Source: Ideonella_A intermedia_A
Lineage (GTDB): Bacteria > Pseudomonadota > Gammaproteobacteria > Burkholderiales > Burkholderiaceae_C
Direction of reading: 5' to 3'
Assembly (NCBI GenBank): GCA_943370175.1
Contig: CALRPU020000010.1
Location: 1 to 64,000 of the forward strand
Length of the DNA: 64,000 nucleotides
Shown: positions 17,655 through 25,799 of the stretch, piece by piece
Position numbering within the stretch: position 1 is the stretch's first letter
Layout of the letters: every line of letters starts with the position of its first letter
Notes under the pieces: generated by a model
What the model was told of the DNA's origin: nothing
Database searches by the model: none
The model's input: the letters and a program-made list of their open reading frames with translations, nothing else
Made by a program: the position numbers and the translations under genes

Positions 17655-18983
17655 TCACTTCACGGTGTCAAAGAAGGCACGCGCTTGCACGTGGCAGAAG
17701 GGCGGCTCATAGCTGCCGTGGTAATTGCCAAAATAGGTCGCAAAGGCGGCCGAAGTCGGATCGGTCGGTGCGGCGCCGTTGATGCCGAAGGTCGCACGGA
17801 TCAGCGGGTCCACGTCCACGGACGTCACATTCGACACGCCCCGCGCGTCGAAATCGGCTTTCATGACCGACTGGTGGACTGCGGGCGGCACCGTGGGATC
17901 GCCCGCACCGCCACACAACATCACTTTGGCGCGCGGGGTCCAGCCCAGCAGGTCGTTCTTCCTGCCGGCCAGGAACACCGAGTTGGCGTTGTTCGTCTGG
18001 ACGTCGGTGATGAACGCGGATTGGAACAGCAGGTCGCGTGCTTGGTTCGGCGTCTCGCCGTTGGCGCCGGGCAATGCGCCGGTCGTGACCAGCGTGGTGT
18101 AGTTCAGTGACGCGTTGGGCAGCAGGTTCTCAATCGTGCTGGCGTAAGGCGCACGAAACACCGTGTTCACATTGCTGTAGATGTCACCGTACACCTTTTG
18201 CCACGACGTGACCAGGTACGGCACGAAGAACTGGTAGCCGGCAATGGCTTGAGTCAGCTTGAAGCTGCCCGACAGGTTGTACGGCCCGGCGAGGTGGGCA
18301 CCGGCCACGATGTTGAGTTCGGTGGCGGCGTCCCGTTCGCCGTTGCGATGGGCCGCCATCGACGCGTGGCCGCCTTGCGAGTAGCCGGTGAGCATCACCT
18401 TGCCCGACAACGTGGCACCCACGCCGGACGCGGCATTGCGGGCCGCGCGGATCGAATCGATGACCGATGTCGCCTCGGAGTCGGCGTGCAGGTAGGGGTG
18501 AAAACTGTACGTCGACTTGGCGAAACCCAGGTAATCGGTGGCGACCACCGCGTAGCCCTGGGCCGCGTACATCGAGGCCAACAGGAAGGTCTCGCTGTCC
18601 TGCGGGTTGGCCAGTGTGCGCGGGCGTTGCACGTCGGTGCCTTTGGCGTAGGCCACCAACGGTGCAGACGCGGTGCAGGCGCCGGTGGGCACGAGGAACA
18701 CGCCGGAGCTGTTGGTCTGCTCGTTTTTCGCGCCAACGGTGTTGTAGTTGATCGACACAACCTTGACGTCGCAGCGTGCCTTGCCGGTCAGGGCCTGCAA
18801 GCCCGCGGACGCGGTGCCCGCGTCGATCTGGGCCGCCGTCAGGGTCGTCACCGTGATGGGCGAATCGACCAAGGACCCCCGCGCAGGTGCGGTGACGCCG
18901 GTGTCACCGCCGCCATCTCCGCCGCCGCAGCCGGCCAGGAGGAGGGCGATGACGGCGGGGGCGGCGAACTTCGTGGTCTGCAT
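17655..18983 (-). CDS. Secreted lipase/esterase-like lipoprotein
   Basis: 442 residues with a lipoprotein signal (MQTTKFAAPAVIALLLAGC; lipobox Cys19) and a Gly/Asp-rich linker, so probably membrane-anchored outside the cytoplasm. The body is an alpha/beta-hydrolase of the secretory-lipase type: oxyanion region VVATDYLGFAKSTYSFHPYL, nucleophile elbow GYSQGGH (GxSxG), and later LCGGAGDPTVPPAVHQ, which likely holds the acid residue. The substrate cannot be told from sequence. It is monocistronic and convergent with the tRNA terminator. Confidence 0.75.
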   Translation of the reverse strand: MQTTKFAAPAVIALLLAGCGGGDGGGDTGVTAPARGSLVDSPITVTTLTAAQIDAGTASAGLQALTGKARCDVKVVSINYNTVGAKNEQTNSSGVFLVPTGACTASAPLVAYAKGTDVQRPRTLANPQDSETFLLASMYAAQGYAVVATDYLGFAKSTYSFHPYLHADSEATSVIDSIRAARNAASGVGATLSGKVMLTGYSQGGHASMAAHRNGERDAATELNIVAGAHLAGPYNLSGSFKLTQAIAGYQFFVPYLVTSWQKVYGDIYSNVNTVFRAPYASTIENLLPNASLNYTTLVTTGALPGANGETPNQARDLLFQSAFITDVQTNNANSVFLAGRKNDLLGWTPRAKVMLCGGAGDPTVPPAVHQSVMKADFDARGVSNVTSVDVDPLIRATFGINGAAPTDPTSAAFATYFGNYHGSYEPPFCHVQARAFFDTVK

Positions 18984-19101
18984 GTGAAAGCAATCAGAGT
19001 AAAGGCCCCTTATGGTGGTAAGCCTTGCCAGCGATCACATCGGGAGTTACGCGGGTGTTTGCATCAAGTGGTTGAGGTTGGCGCCGCTTGGCGACGGGCC
19101 A

Positions 19102-19521
19102 TCAAGGCGCCATTTGGTTGGTGGCGCAAATGTCCACCTGCGTCCACAGAAAGGCAAACGACCGCGTGCCGTCGTCGGTGGTGGAACTGCCGCTGCCCGA
19201 CACCGTGACCGTGTTGACCCCGGTCTGGACAAAACGGAACTCGTACACCGGCGCGGTGGCCGGGGGCACGAGGCGGCGAACGCTCGCGGACTTGCTGGCC
19301 CGATCGACTTTCAGCAAGGGGGCGCCGCCGGCCGCGCGTTCACCAGCGTCGGCCACGCAGGCGGCGATGGCTTCGTAGTTGCCCTGAAAGCTCTGGGTGG
19401 TGGCGCCCTGTTCGGGCCGCAGGTCGCTGAGTTTGCTGGCGCAGGCGCTCAGCGTCAGGGCCAGCAGGGTGGCCGTCACGAGGCGGCGGGTTGCGCCGCG
19501 GCGGTGTTGTGGTGTGGTCAT
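19102..19521 (-). CDS. Small hypothetical lipoprotein
   Basis: 139 residues starting MTTPQHRRGATRRLVTATLL with lipobox LALTLSACA. The mature part (SFQGNYEAIAACVADAGERAAGG ... VYEFRFVQTGVNTVTVSGSGS ... WTQVDICA) has a cysteine near each end that may pair in the periplasm. I recognise no family. The start was placed where the signal peptide begins; longer in-frame starts add Arg/Pro-rich residues without a leader. Confidence 0.6.
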   Translation of the reverse strand: MTTPQHRRGATRRLVTATLLALTLSACASKLSDLRPEQGATTQSFQGNYEAIAACVADAGERAAGGAPLLKVDRASKSASVRRLVPPATAPVYEFRFVQTGVNTVTVSGSGSSTTDDGTRSFAFLWTQVDICATNQMAP

Positions 19522-19753
19522 GGTGCGCGTGAGGGGGAGGCGGGGCGAAGACCCAGGCGAGCGCGCGTGCGCGGGCAGCGGCCGGTGGTGCATTCCACGG
19601 GATTGTCCACCCGGCGGTCCGCCCGGCCAGCGCCTTGACATCGGGCGTTGCCGCGGCGTCTGTCCTGCGCTGGCGGGCCATGTGGGCTGACGCACAGACG
19701 CGCCGCCCGCCAACGTTCAGTCTGCACGCCCTTTGACTTCATCGGATTCCCTC

Positions 19754-19921
19754 ATGTCCAACGCCATTGCCGCCCACAAGCACCGAGCCACCCTGCATGT
19801 GCTGCGCGACCGCATGAAGCGCGCCAAGCGTGACCTGAAGCTGGGTCGCCCCGGCGCCCAACAACGCCTGTCTGCCCACGCGGCCAAGCGCGCGGCCTAC
19901 CGCAGCGCCCACCCGGCCTGA
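19754..19921 (+). CDS. Small basic hypothetical protein
   Basis: A 55-residue very basic peptide (MSNAIAAHKHRATLHVLRDR at the N-terminus, many Arg/Lys/His, no acidic cluster). Its charge suggests nucleic-acid or ribosome contact, but no family is recognised and it may be a chance frame in GC-rich DNA. An in-frame ATG at 19733 would add MTSSDSL. Confidence 0.35.
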   Translation: MSNAIAAHKHRATLHVLRDRMKRAKRDLKLGRPGAQQRLSAHAAKRAAYRSAHPA

Positions 19922-19959
19922 CGGCTTGTCGCTGCGGCGCCACCTGCGTTGGCCGCGGA

Positions 19960-20817
19960 TCAGCGCGGGGCGGCCAACAAGGCTTTGGCCGCATCGATGC
20001 GCAGCGCAAGGGGCACGCCGTCGTCGTTCATCACCGACAGCAGGAACTCGCGGGGGTCGCTGGCGTTGGTGCGCTGCGCAACGCGGTGGACCAACGCGGC
20101 GGCCGATGGGCCGTCGGCTTGGTCCATCGCGGCCATGGGGGCCGTGGTGGAAGCGGTTGGCGGCGCGACTGGGGTTGGCATCGCTGCCGATGCGGCCGCC
20201 GGTTCGTCGGATGCCAGGCGGGCCATCCCCGCGGCCAAGTCGGCGTGGGGAATGCTGCTCAGGCGGGACAACAGGTCCGCCTGACCCTCGGCGTTGGGCG
20301 GCAGGTCCAGCCAGCATTCATCGCTGAACATGGGGGCGAGATCGGGCGCGACGAAAGCGGACCACGGGCCGCCCGGCTGCAATGGGGCCGGCACGGAGAC
20401 AGTGTGCTGCGAGGTGGTTGGCCACAGGCGCAAGCGCTGGGGGTCGATGTCGGGCACATAGCGCCTGCGCAGGGCCTCCAAAACCTGACGGGCCGCGTCC
20501 AGGCTCACAGGTTGAGCCACCGACATCCACAACTGAAAGCCGCCCGGGCCCGCCACCGCGATGGCCGGGGCGGGCCAACCCAGGTCGACCTGCACGCCTT
20601 GCCACACGCGCTGCAAGTTGGACCAATCGGCCGGGCCGCTGAGCGCCATCACGAGGGCGCGCGTCTGGTTGTCTCGCAGGCTCGGCGCGGGGCCCGGTGC
20701 CTGGGCGTGTGCCATCGTTGGGTCGGACGGATCGACGTCCGCGGCCGACGCGGTTTCCGGCGGCGGCAAGGACAGGTCACCGTAGAGGCGACGCAGTTCG
20801 GTGTGAAGTCGGTTCAT
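19960..20817 (-). CDS. Conserved-looking hypothetical protein, possibly primase-like N-terminus
   Basis: 285 residues from the ATG at 20817 (MNRLHTELRRLYGDLSLPPP). Residues about 45-160 (ALVMALSGPADWSNLQRVW, AIAVAGPGGFQLWMSVAQPV, LEALRRRYVPDI, LRLWPTT) have the rhythm of an archaeo-eukaryotic primase-like fold, in which a GxGxH-W strand is typical. Here the catalytic His position is Gln, so activity is doubtful and the resemblance is only an impression. An Ala/Pro-rich linker leads to a C-terminal alpha-helical piece (ASDPREFLLSVMNDDGVPLALRIDAAKALL) like a repeat-type helical domain. Divergent from the YgjP-like gene. Confidence 0.65.
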   Translation of the reverse strand: MNRLHTELRRLYGDLSLPPPETASAADVDPSDPTMAHAQAPGPAPSLRDNQTRALVMALSGPADWSNLQRVWQGVQVDLGWPAPAIAVAGPGGFQLWMSVAQPVSLDAARQVLEALRRRYVPDIDPQRLRLWPTTSQHTVSVPAPLQPGGPWSAFVAPDLAPMFSDECWLDLPPNAEGQADLLSRLSSIPHADLAAGMARLASDEPAAASAAMPTPVAPPTASTTAPMAAMDQADGPSAAALVHRVAQRTNASDPREFLLSVMNDDGVPLALRIDAAKALLAAPR

Positions 20818-20936
20818 GGGCGATGATGGCGGGGCACAGCGACCCCGTGCAGTCCGGTGTTGCGCCTTCAAATTCTGGCCCAAGCCGAAGCCATGCGCCC
20901 GTGGCATGGCCGGCCCTTTCATCCGACCGTCCCGCC

Positions 20937-21488
20937 GTGCCCGCCAACCCTCTCGCGCCGTTCCCGCTGCCCTACCTTCAGGGCTACCCCGCCCACGTGC
21001 TCGCGCAGGTTCAGGCCTTGCTGGCGGCCGGCGAGCTGGCTGCACTGGTGGCAAGTCGCCACCCGGAGGCCCACGCGGTGCGCACGGAGCGGGCCTTGTT
21101 TGATTACGTTGTCGATCTGAAGGCCCGCCACCTGCGCAGCGCGCCGGCCTTGGCCAAGGTCAGCTACGACCCAAGCCTGCACCTGACGCAAAACGCGTTG
21201 GGCACGCACACGGCGGTGTCGCGCGTGCAGGGCGGCCGCCTCAAGGCCAAGCGCGAGATCCGCATTGCCACGCTGTTCAAGGACGCGCCCGCCAACTTCC
21301 TGCACATGATCGTCGTGCACGAGCTCGCGCACCTGAAAGAACGCGACCACAACAAGGCGTTCTATGCGCTGTGCCAGCACATGGCGCCGGACTATCACCA
21401 GTGGGAGTTCGACCTGCGCCTGTGGTTGACGGCGCGGGATGCGGCGCGACCCGCCTCGCCTGGTGCGGCACACGCGGCGCCGGCGTGA
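20937..21488 (+). CDS. YgjP-like metal-dependent hydrolase (DUF45 / M48-related)
   Basis: 183 residues from the GTG at 20937 (PANPLAPFPLPYLQGYP). The zinc-protease-like core is IVVHELAHLKERDHNKAFY: HExxH with a third His a few residues on, as in YgjP/WLM-type families. It ends with the usual DYHQWEFDLRLWL. An ATG at 20823 in frame would add a Pro/Ser-rich extension and leave no promoter space before the divergent gene starting at 20817, so the GTG was preferred. Function in vivo unknown; YgjP relatives are thought to be metallohydrolases. Confidence 0.78.
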   Translation: MPANPLAPFPLPYLQGYPAHVLAQVQALLAAGELAALVASRHPEAHAVRTERALFDYVVDLKARHLRSAPALAKVSYDPSLHLTQNALGTHTAVSRVQGGRLKAKREIRIATLFKDAPANFLHMIVVHELAHLKERDHNKAFYALCQHMAPDYHQWEFDLRLWLTARDAARPASPGAAHAAPA

Positions 21489-21492
21489 GCGC

Positions 21493-22164
21493 TCAAGCGC
21501 CGCGTGACCGCACCCGCTGGCGCGGCGCCTCAGCGCGCCCACCGGCCTTGCGGGGGGCCGCCTGACCCGCTGCGTGCAGGTCGTCCAGCCACAGCAGCGC
21601 GTCCACGTAGGACACGAAGTGATCGAGGTACTCGGGCGACACCTCGCGCATCAGGGCGAGCGAGCGGTGCATCAGCCGCTGCGAATTGAGTGGCCCGGCG
21701 CCCTCGGGCAATGCCGTCAGCGACGCCCGCACCCGCAGGTCGGCGCTGAGGCGGGCCCAGCTGGGGCGGAAGCAGCGCAGGGCCTTCAGGTCGACCGCGT
21801 CGGCTGTCGCGTCGGGCGCGGCCGTGCTCGCCAGTGCGGCGCCGGGTGCGGGGGCAAGCCCGGCGGTCTGATTCGCCAGGTGGTCGAGCAAATCGCGCAG
21901 CGGACGGCGTGGCGGCGCGGCGGCCATGGGTGGCTCGGTGGCGGAGGATGTGGCGGCGGATTCGGCGGCGCCCGCGGTGGACGCTGCGTTGAGCACGGCC
22001 TGGGCGGTCGACCACAGCCGTGCCCGCACCTCGTCAGCGCAACCGGCGCTGCGGCGCGCCAGCGATTGCAGCTGCGCATACCGCACGGGGTGCCGTTGCG
22101 GCAGGCCGCGCTGCTGGGCGTCGGCCAACAGGGCGTTCAGGTCGTGGGCCGGGCTCGACGCCAT
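21493..22164 (-). CDS. DUF2894 family protein
   Basis: 223 residues, start MASSPAHDLNALLADAQQRG. It matches my recollection of DUF2894: N-terminal helix LLADAQQRGLPQRHPVRYAQL, Ala-rich linker, then LRDLLDHLANQT, LKALRCFRPSWARLSADLRV and SPEYLDHFVSYVDALLWLDDL. Last gene of a four-gene operon; only one base separates it from the OmpA-type gene. Basic tail RKAGGRAEAPRQRVRSRGA. Function unknown; constant association with the MotA/MotB-like pair suggests an accessory or effector of that complex. Confidence 0.75.
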   Translation of the reverse strand: MASSPAHDLNALLADAQQRGLPQRHPVRYAQLQSLARRSAGCADEVRARLWSTAQAVLNAASTAGAAESAATSSATEPPMAAAPPRRPLRDLLDHLANQTAGLAPAPGAALASTAAPDATADAVDLKALRCFRPSWARLSADLRVRASLTALPEGAGPLNSQRLMHRSLALMREVSPEYLDHFVSYVDALLWLDDLHAAGQAAPRKAGGRAEAPRQRVRSRGA

Positions 22165-22165
22165 G

Positions 22166-22816
22166 TCAAGGCTTGCGCGCCGGGGCGGCCCCGTCCGTCG
22201 GGCGCGGGCGCGGTGTCGGCGCGATCTCGACCCGCCGGTTGCGCGACCGCCCGATGGCGTCGTCGTTCGACGCCACCGGTTGCTCGGAGCCGAAGGCCGC
22301 GGCAAACACCGATGAGGACGGCAGACCCTCCTCGATCAGCGTGCGCGTGACGGTCAACGCGCGCTGCGCCGACAGCTCCCAGTTGTCGGCGAAGCGGCGG
22401 TTGCCGTCGCGCACCTGGCGGTCGTCGGTGAAGCCGCTGACCATCAGCACCTCGTCGCGCGATTGAAGGTAGGCGCCCAGCGGCGCGCTGAGGCTTTTCA
22501 GCAGTTGGCGGCCTTCCGGCTGCAACTCGGCGGAATTGAAGGCAAAGAGCACGCTGCCGCTGATGCCGATGCGCCCGTTCGTCAGGGTCACGCGCCCGGC
22601 CGCCAGCGGCGCGGCCAATGCCTGCTCCAGGGCCTCGCGACGTTGCTCGGCCTTTTGGCGCTGCTTGACCTCGGCGTCCAGCCGTGTGGACAGATCGAGC
22701 TGCATCCCCATGGCCATCACCAGGATCAGCACGAAGGCACCAAGCAGCCCGGCCATCAGGTCGCCGAAGGCGGCCCACACCGGCACGCTCGATTCCAGGG
22801 CCTCGGTGTCGTCCAT
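22166..22816 (-). CDS. MotB/ZorB-like OmpA-domain protein
   Basis: 216 residues: one N-terminal membrane helix (VWAAFGDLMAGLLGAFVLIL), a short coiled coil (about residues 45-70), and an OmpA peptidoglycan-binding domain (SVLFAFNSAELQPEGRQLL, NWELSAQRALTVTRTLIEEG, GRSRNRRVEI). The helix aligns with the MotB plug-proximal helix, and Asp19 in FGDLM sits where the proton-carrying Asp of MotB/ZorB lies. It is predicted to form an ion-driven complex with the upstream MotA/ExbB-like protein and to anchor it to peptidoglycan. The gene lies 2 bases after DUF802 and 1 base before DUF2894. Too short and wrongly placed to be a flagellar MotB. Confidence 0.85.
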   Translation of the reverse strand: MDDTEALESSVPVWAAFGDLMAGLLGAFVLILVMAMGMQLDLSTRLDAEVKQRQKAEQRREALEQALAAPLAAGRVTLTNGRIGISGSVLFAFNSAELQPEGRQLLKSLSAPLGAYLQSRDEVLMVSGFTDDRQVRDGNRRFADNWELSAQRALTVTRTLIEEGLPSSSVFAAAFGSEQPVASNDDAIGRSRNRRVEIAPTPRPRPTDGAAPARKP

Positions 22817-22818
22817 GG

Positions 22819-24741
22819 TCAGGCGATGCTGGACTCGCGGGGCGTTGCCGCGAGCCGCTGCAGTTCATCGACGACCTGCTTTTGCGACATCACGGTCAGG
22901 TCCACGAGTTCGCGGGCTTGGGCCACGTAGTAGGCCAGCTGATCGTCGCTGCGGGTGAGCGTGTGGTTCAGTGCCTGCTGGATGCCTTGCAGCTGCGCGG
23001 CCAATGCGTCGCTGGACTGCCCAAACTGGTGGATGGCATGGCCGAAGGCCTCTCCCAGGCTGGCCACTTCGATGGTGCTGCTGGTCGCCTGGTGGACGAC
23101 CTGGGTCAGCTGGTTGGCGGCGCCTTGGGTGTCTTCGGCAAAGCGTCGGCCCACGCGGTCCAGCAGGTCCGCCGACGAAGCCACGAGCGCATCGATCGCC
23201 CCGCGCTGCTCGGTGCTGGCGTGGTTGACCGCGTCCAGCAGCGTGCTCAGGGTCTGCAGCGTGCGGCGGCGTTCATCCAGGGCTTCGTTGTCGCGCGCCA
23301 AGCTGTCGCTCAGGGCCTGCCGCATCTCGGTCATCACGGCGGCGGCCAGGCGCGGGGCCTGTTCCGCGGTGTCGATCAGCCGGGCCACCTCGGCGATGGT
23401 TCGGCGCGACTGGGCTTCGGCCTGCTCGCTCAGCGCGGTGACCGACTGCGCCAATTGGGCAGCCAGCCGCTGGTGCTGGTCCAGGGCCTGTTCGCCCGCC
23501 GCGTGCGATTGCGCCTGCAGCTGGCGGGCGCTGTCGTGCAGGGCGAGGGTGAAGGTCTCCAGGCGCTGTTGGTCCTGACTGGCCACTGCCCGTTGCAGCG
23601 TGGCATGCGCCTCGGCGACCCCGTCCAAAAGCCGCGCTGCGCGCTGCTCGAAGCTCGCGCTGGCGCGGTCCAGTGCCTGCTCGGTGTGCCGGACCAGGGC
23701 GTCGCCGCTGCGCTGCTGCTGGGCGAGGGCGTCGGTCCACAGCTGGGCGGTGCGCTGGGTGCTGACCTCGAAGCCGCGGGCGAGGTGGTCGAGCTGGTGG
23801 TTCACCGTGTCCGTCAGGCGCTGCTGGACGTCGGACGCTTCGCGCGCCACGCCCGCCATGGCGGCTTCGACCGCCGGGCGCATCGCCTCACCGGCCTGCC
23901 GCGCGGCGTCGGCCAGGCTCTGGCGCAGGCTGTGATCGACGGCGCTGGCCAGCGTGGTGAAGGCGGCCTCGGTGCGTCGGTGGAACTCGGCTTGCTGGTC
24001 GATCAGCTGCCGGCCAAGGGCGTGGGTCTGGGCCTCCATCGCGGCCGCCATCGCCTGCAGCCGGTCCACCAGCATGGGCAGGGCGTCGGCCTGGCGTTGC
24101 ATCAAGGCCTGGGCCTGTTCGCGCTGGTGAATCAGCGAGTGGCTGCGCAGCGTGGTGGCCACCGCGGCGTCCAGGCGCTGCGCCAGCTGCTGGCGCTCGG
24201 CCCGGCACAAGGCCGACATCAGGCCCAGCATCGCGGACGCGGCCACGCCCGCGATCGACGTGCCGAAAGCCACCCCCAGGCCTTTGACCGGCGCCGACAC
24301 CGAAGCGCGGATCGACGCCAGGTCGGTCGCTGTTTCAAGCGCCAGGCCGGTCCCATTCAAGGTGACCACCATGCCCAGGAACGTGCCCAGCATGCCCAGC
24401 AGCACCAGCAGCCCGGCCAGGAAGGGCGTCAGCGTTGGCCCGGGCAGGCCCACGCGCTCGCCCTGCACGCGCAGGCGCACCGCGGGCCGCAGGGGGGCGG
24501 GCAGCGTGGCCAGCCAGGGCTCGAGCCCCGGCGGCGGCGCGGCAAGGCGGTCGAGGGCGCCTGCCAGCTGCGTGCTGTCCCGCTGGAAGCCGCGCAACTC
24601 CCAGGCTCCCATCCCATAGAAGGCCAGCACGACCGCGGTGATGGCCAGGGCCAAGGGGTTGTTGCCAAGGTAGCCCAAGCCCACCCAGCCGATGACGGCG
24701 AGGCCGACGGCGAGGGCCGCGTGGTGGAGGGGTCGGTTCAT
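22819..24741 (-). CDS. DUF802 protein: MotA/ExbB/ZorA-like with long coiled-coil tail
   Basis: 640 residues. Four membrane segments: about 8-25, 29-48, 106-128 (FLAGLLVLLGMLGTFLGMVV) and 154-178 (GLGVAFGTSIAGVAASAMLG); the last two are the MotA/TolQ/ExbB-type pair lining the ion channel. After residue 180 comes about 450 residues of Ala/Gln/Leu heptad-rich coiled coil with many Gln and few Pro, ending LQRLAATPRESSIA. This is the architecture of ZorA, where the tail projects into the cytoplasm. It is named DUF802 from the recognised conserved neighbourhood. It overlaps the DUF3348 stop by 4 bases. No Zorya effector genes (zorC, zorD, zorE) are near. Confidence 0.82.
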   Translation of the reverse strand: MNRPLHHAALAVGLAVIGWVGLGYLGNNPLALAITAVVLAFYGMGAWELRGFQRDSTQLAGALDRLAAPPPGLEPWLATLPAPLRPAVRLRVQGERVGLPGPTLTPFLAGLLVLLGMLGTFLGMVVTLNGTGLALETATDLASIRASVSAPVKGLGVAFGTSIAGVAASAMLGLMSALCRAERQQLAQRLDAAVATTLRSHSLIHQREQAQALMQRQADALPMLVDRLQAMAAAMEAQTHALGRQLIDQQAEFHRRTEAAFTTLASAVDHSLRQSLADAARQAGEAMRPAVEAAMAGVAREASDVQQRLTDTVNHQLDHLARGFEVSTQRTAQLWTDALAQQQRSGDALVRHTEQALDRASASFEQRAARLLDGVAEAHATLQRAVASQDQQRLETFTLALHDSARQLQAQSHAAGEQALDQHQRLAAQLAQSVTALSEQAEAQSRRTIAEVARLIDTAEQAPRLAAAVMTEMRQALSDSLARDNEALDERRRTLQTLSTLLDAVNHASTEQRGAIDALVASSADLLDRVGRRFAEDTQGAANQLTQVVHQATSSTIEVASLGEAFGHAIHQFGQSSDALAAQLQGIQQALNHTLTRSDDQLAYYVAQARELVDLTVMSQKQVVDELQRLAATPRESSIA

Positions 24742-25541
24742 GGCGTGGCGGTGGCCGAGTCGGTCTCGGCGGTGGGGGGGCGCAGGGCGGCCACCAGCGC
24801 GTCGATCGGTTGGAGCCGCAGCGCGAGCTCGGCCAGCATCACGGCCCTCATGCTGCGGCAGAAGGTGGCAAGCCAGGCATCGGGCCGGTCTGGGGCGTGC
24901 GCGCCCGGCCCAGGGTTGCGTGCAGCGGCGGCGTCGGCCTGAAGGCGATCGAACTGTCCCTGCAGCAGCACCGGGACCATCGACAGCAGCAGGCGCTCCT
25001 GGGTGGACAGGCTGCGTTCCATCACGGCGTCCACCGCGGCCAGCCGCGCCAGGTCCGGCGAGCGGCGGGCCAGGGCCTCGCGCACGCGGGCCCGCAGCCC
25101 GGCGATGGCGTGTTCCATGGCTTGCTGGCGGCGGGCGCAGCGACGGCGGTACGGGGCGAAGTCGGTGGGCAGGGCTGGCGCACGTTCGTGGTCAGGTCGG
25201 GTGGGCAACGGCGGGGTGGCTGGGGGCACGGCACAGTCCTCGGCGATGGCGTCTGCCATGGCGTTGGCAAGCCGCTGCCTCAGGTCGGTGAGCTCACGTT
25301 CGGCATTCGCCCAAGCCCCCGCTGGCGCCTGGTCGGCGGTGGTCGGCGGTGGCGCCGTGTCCAGCGCCGCGCACAGCTCGCCGGTGTCGGTCCAATGCAG
25401 CCATCGACTCAGGCGTTCTGCGAAATCCCGTTGTGCAGACCCGCGCGGCGAGGGCGCCAAAGGGGTCGTCGAGGCCAACGGGGCCAGCAGGCGGATGAGC
25501 GTGGGGTCGGAAAAACGTGTGCGCTGGGACCCTGGCGCCAT
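24738..25541 (-). CDS. DUF3348 family protein
   Basis: 267 residues beginning MAPGSQRTRFSDPTLIRLLA, then FAERLSRWLHWTDTGELCAAL, a helical middle (PYRRRCARRQQAMEHAIAGL, a cell of paired Cys/Arg), SLSTQERLLLSMVPVLLQGQFDRL and a C-terminal TFCRSMRAVMLAELALRLQP. Cytosolic, all-helical, no signal. First gene of the DUF3348-DUF802-OmpA-DUF2894 operon; the overlap with the next start argues for translational coupling. Function unknown; probably a cytoplasmic partner of the coiled-coil tail. Confidence 0.78.
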   Translation of the reverse strand: MAPGSQRTRFSDPTLIRLLAPLASTTPLAPSPRGSAQRDFAERLSRWLHWTDTGELCAALDTAPPPTTADQAPAGAWANAERELTDLRQRLANAMADAIAEDCAVPPATPPLPTRPDHERAPALPTDFAPYRRRCARRQQAMEHAIAGLRARVREALARRSPDLARLAAVDAVMERSLSTQERLLLSMVPVLLQGQFDRLQADAAAARNPGPGAHAPDRPDAWLATFCRSMRAVMLAELALRLQPIDALVAALRPPTAETDSATATP

Positions 25542-25769
25542 ACCGCGTTCAGAGCAAGGATTTGCAAAGGGGCGGAGTCTACTACTGCGCGTTGCTGCGC
25601 CGTCCGTGGCCCGACAGCGGCCTGCCAGCGCTCACATGCCCTGTGCCACCGGCACACGCCTGACGCACAACCTGCCCCTGGTCGTGGCCGACGAGGCGGC
25701 GCTTCGGGCTGGCCTCAGCCGCGTGCGGATCGTCGCCCGCGCTTGGGTCGGCGCGGCACGGGCGCGGTC

Positions 25770-25799
25770 GTGATCGTGGTCGTGGTCGTGGTCGTGGTC
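25770..25799. repeat. Hexamer tandem repeat (GTGGTC)n after cysB-like gene
   Basis: Four perfect GTGGTC units (25776-25799) preceded by a one-mismatch copy GTGATC (25770-25775). On the minus strand it lies immediately downstream of, and overlaps by two bases, the stop of the CysB-like gene. The unit length keeps frame; no hairpin. Probably a slippage tract. The rest of the 256-base gap to DUF3348 holds no gene I can support. Confidence 0.8.

Noticed and set aside
22166..24741. Zorya anti-phage system (zorAB)
   Set aside because: The pair is ZorAB-like in design, but zorC/zorD or zorE effectors are absent and the partners are DUF3348 and DUF2894, so it is reported as a separate MotAB-like operon.
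22166..24741. Flagellar stator motA/motB
   Set aside because: The MotA-like protein is far too long, with a coiled-coil tail, and no flagellar gene is nearby.
25770..25799. CRISPR array
   Set aside because: A simple hexamer tandem repeat without spacers; no cas gene in the window.
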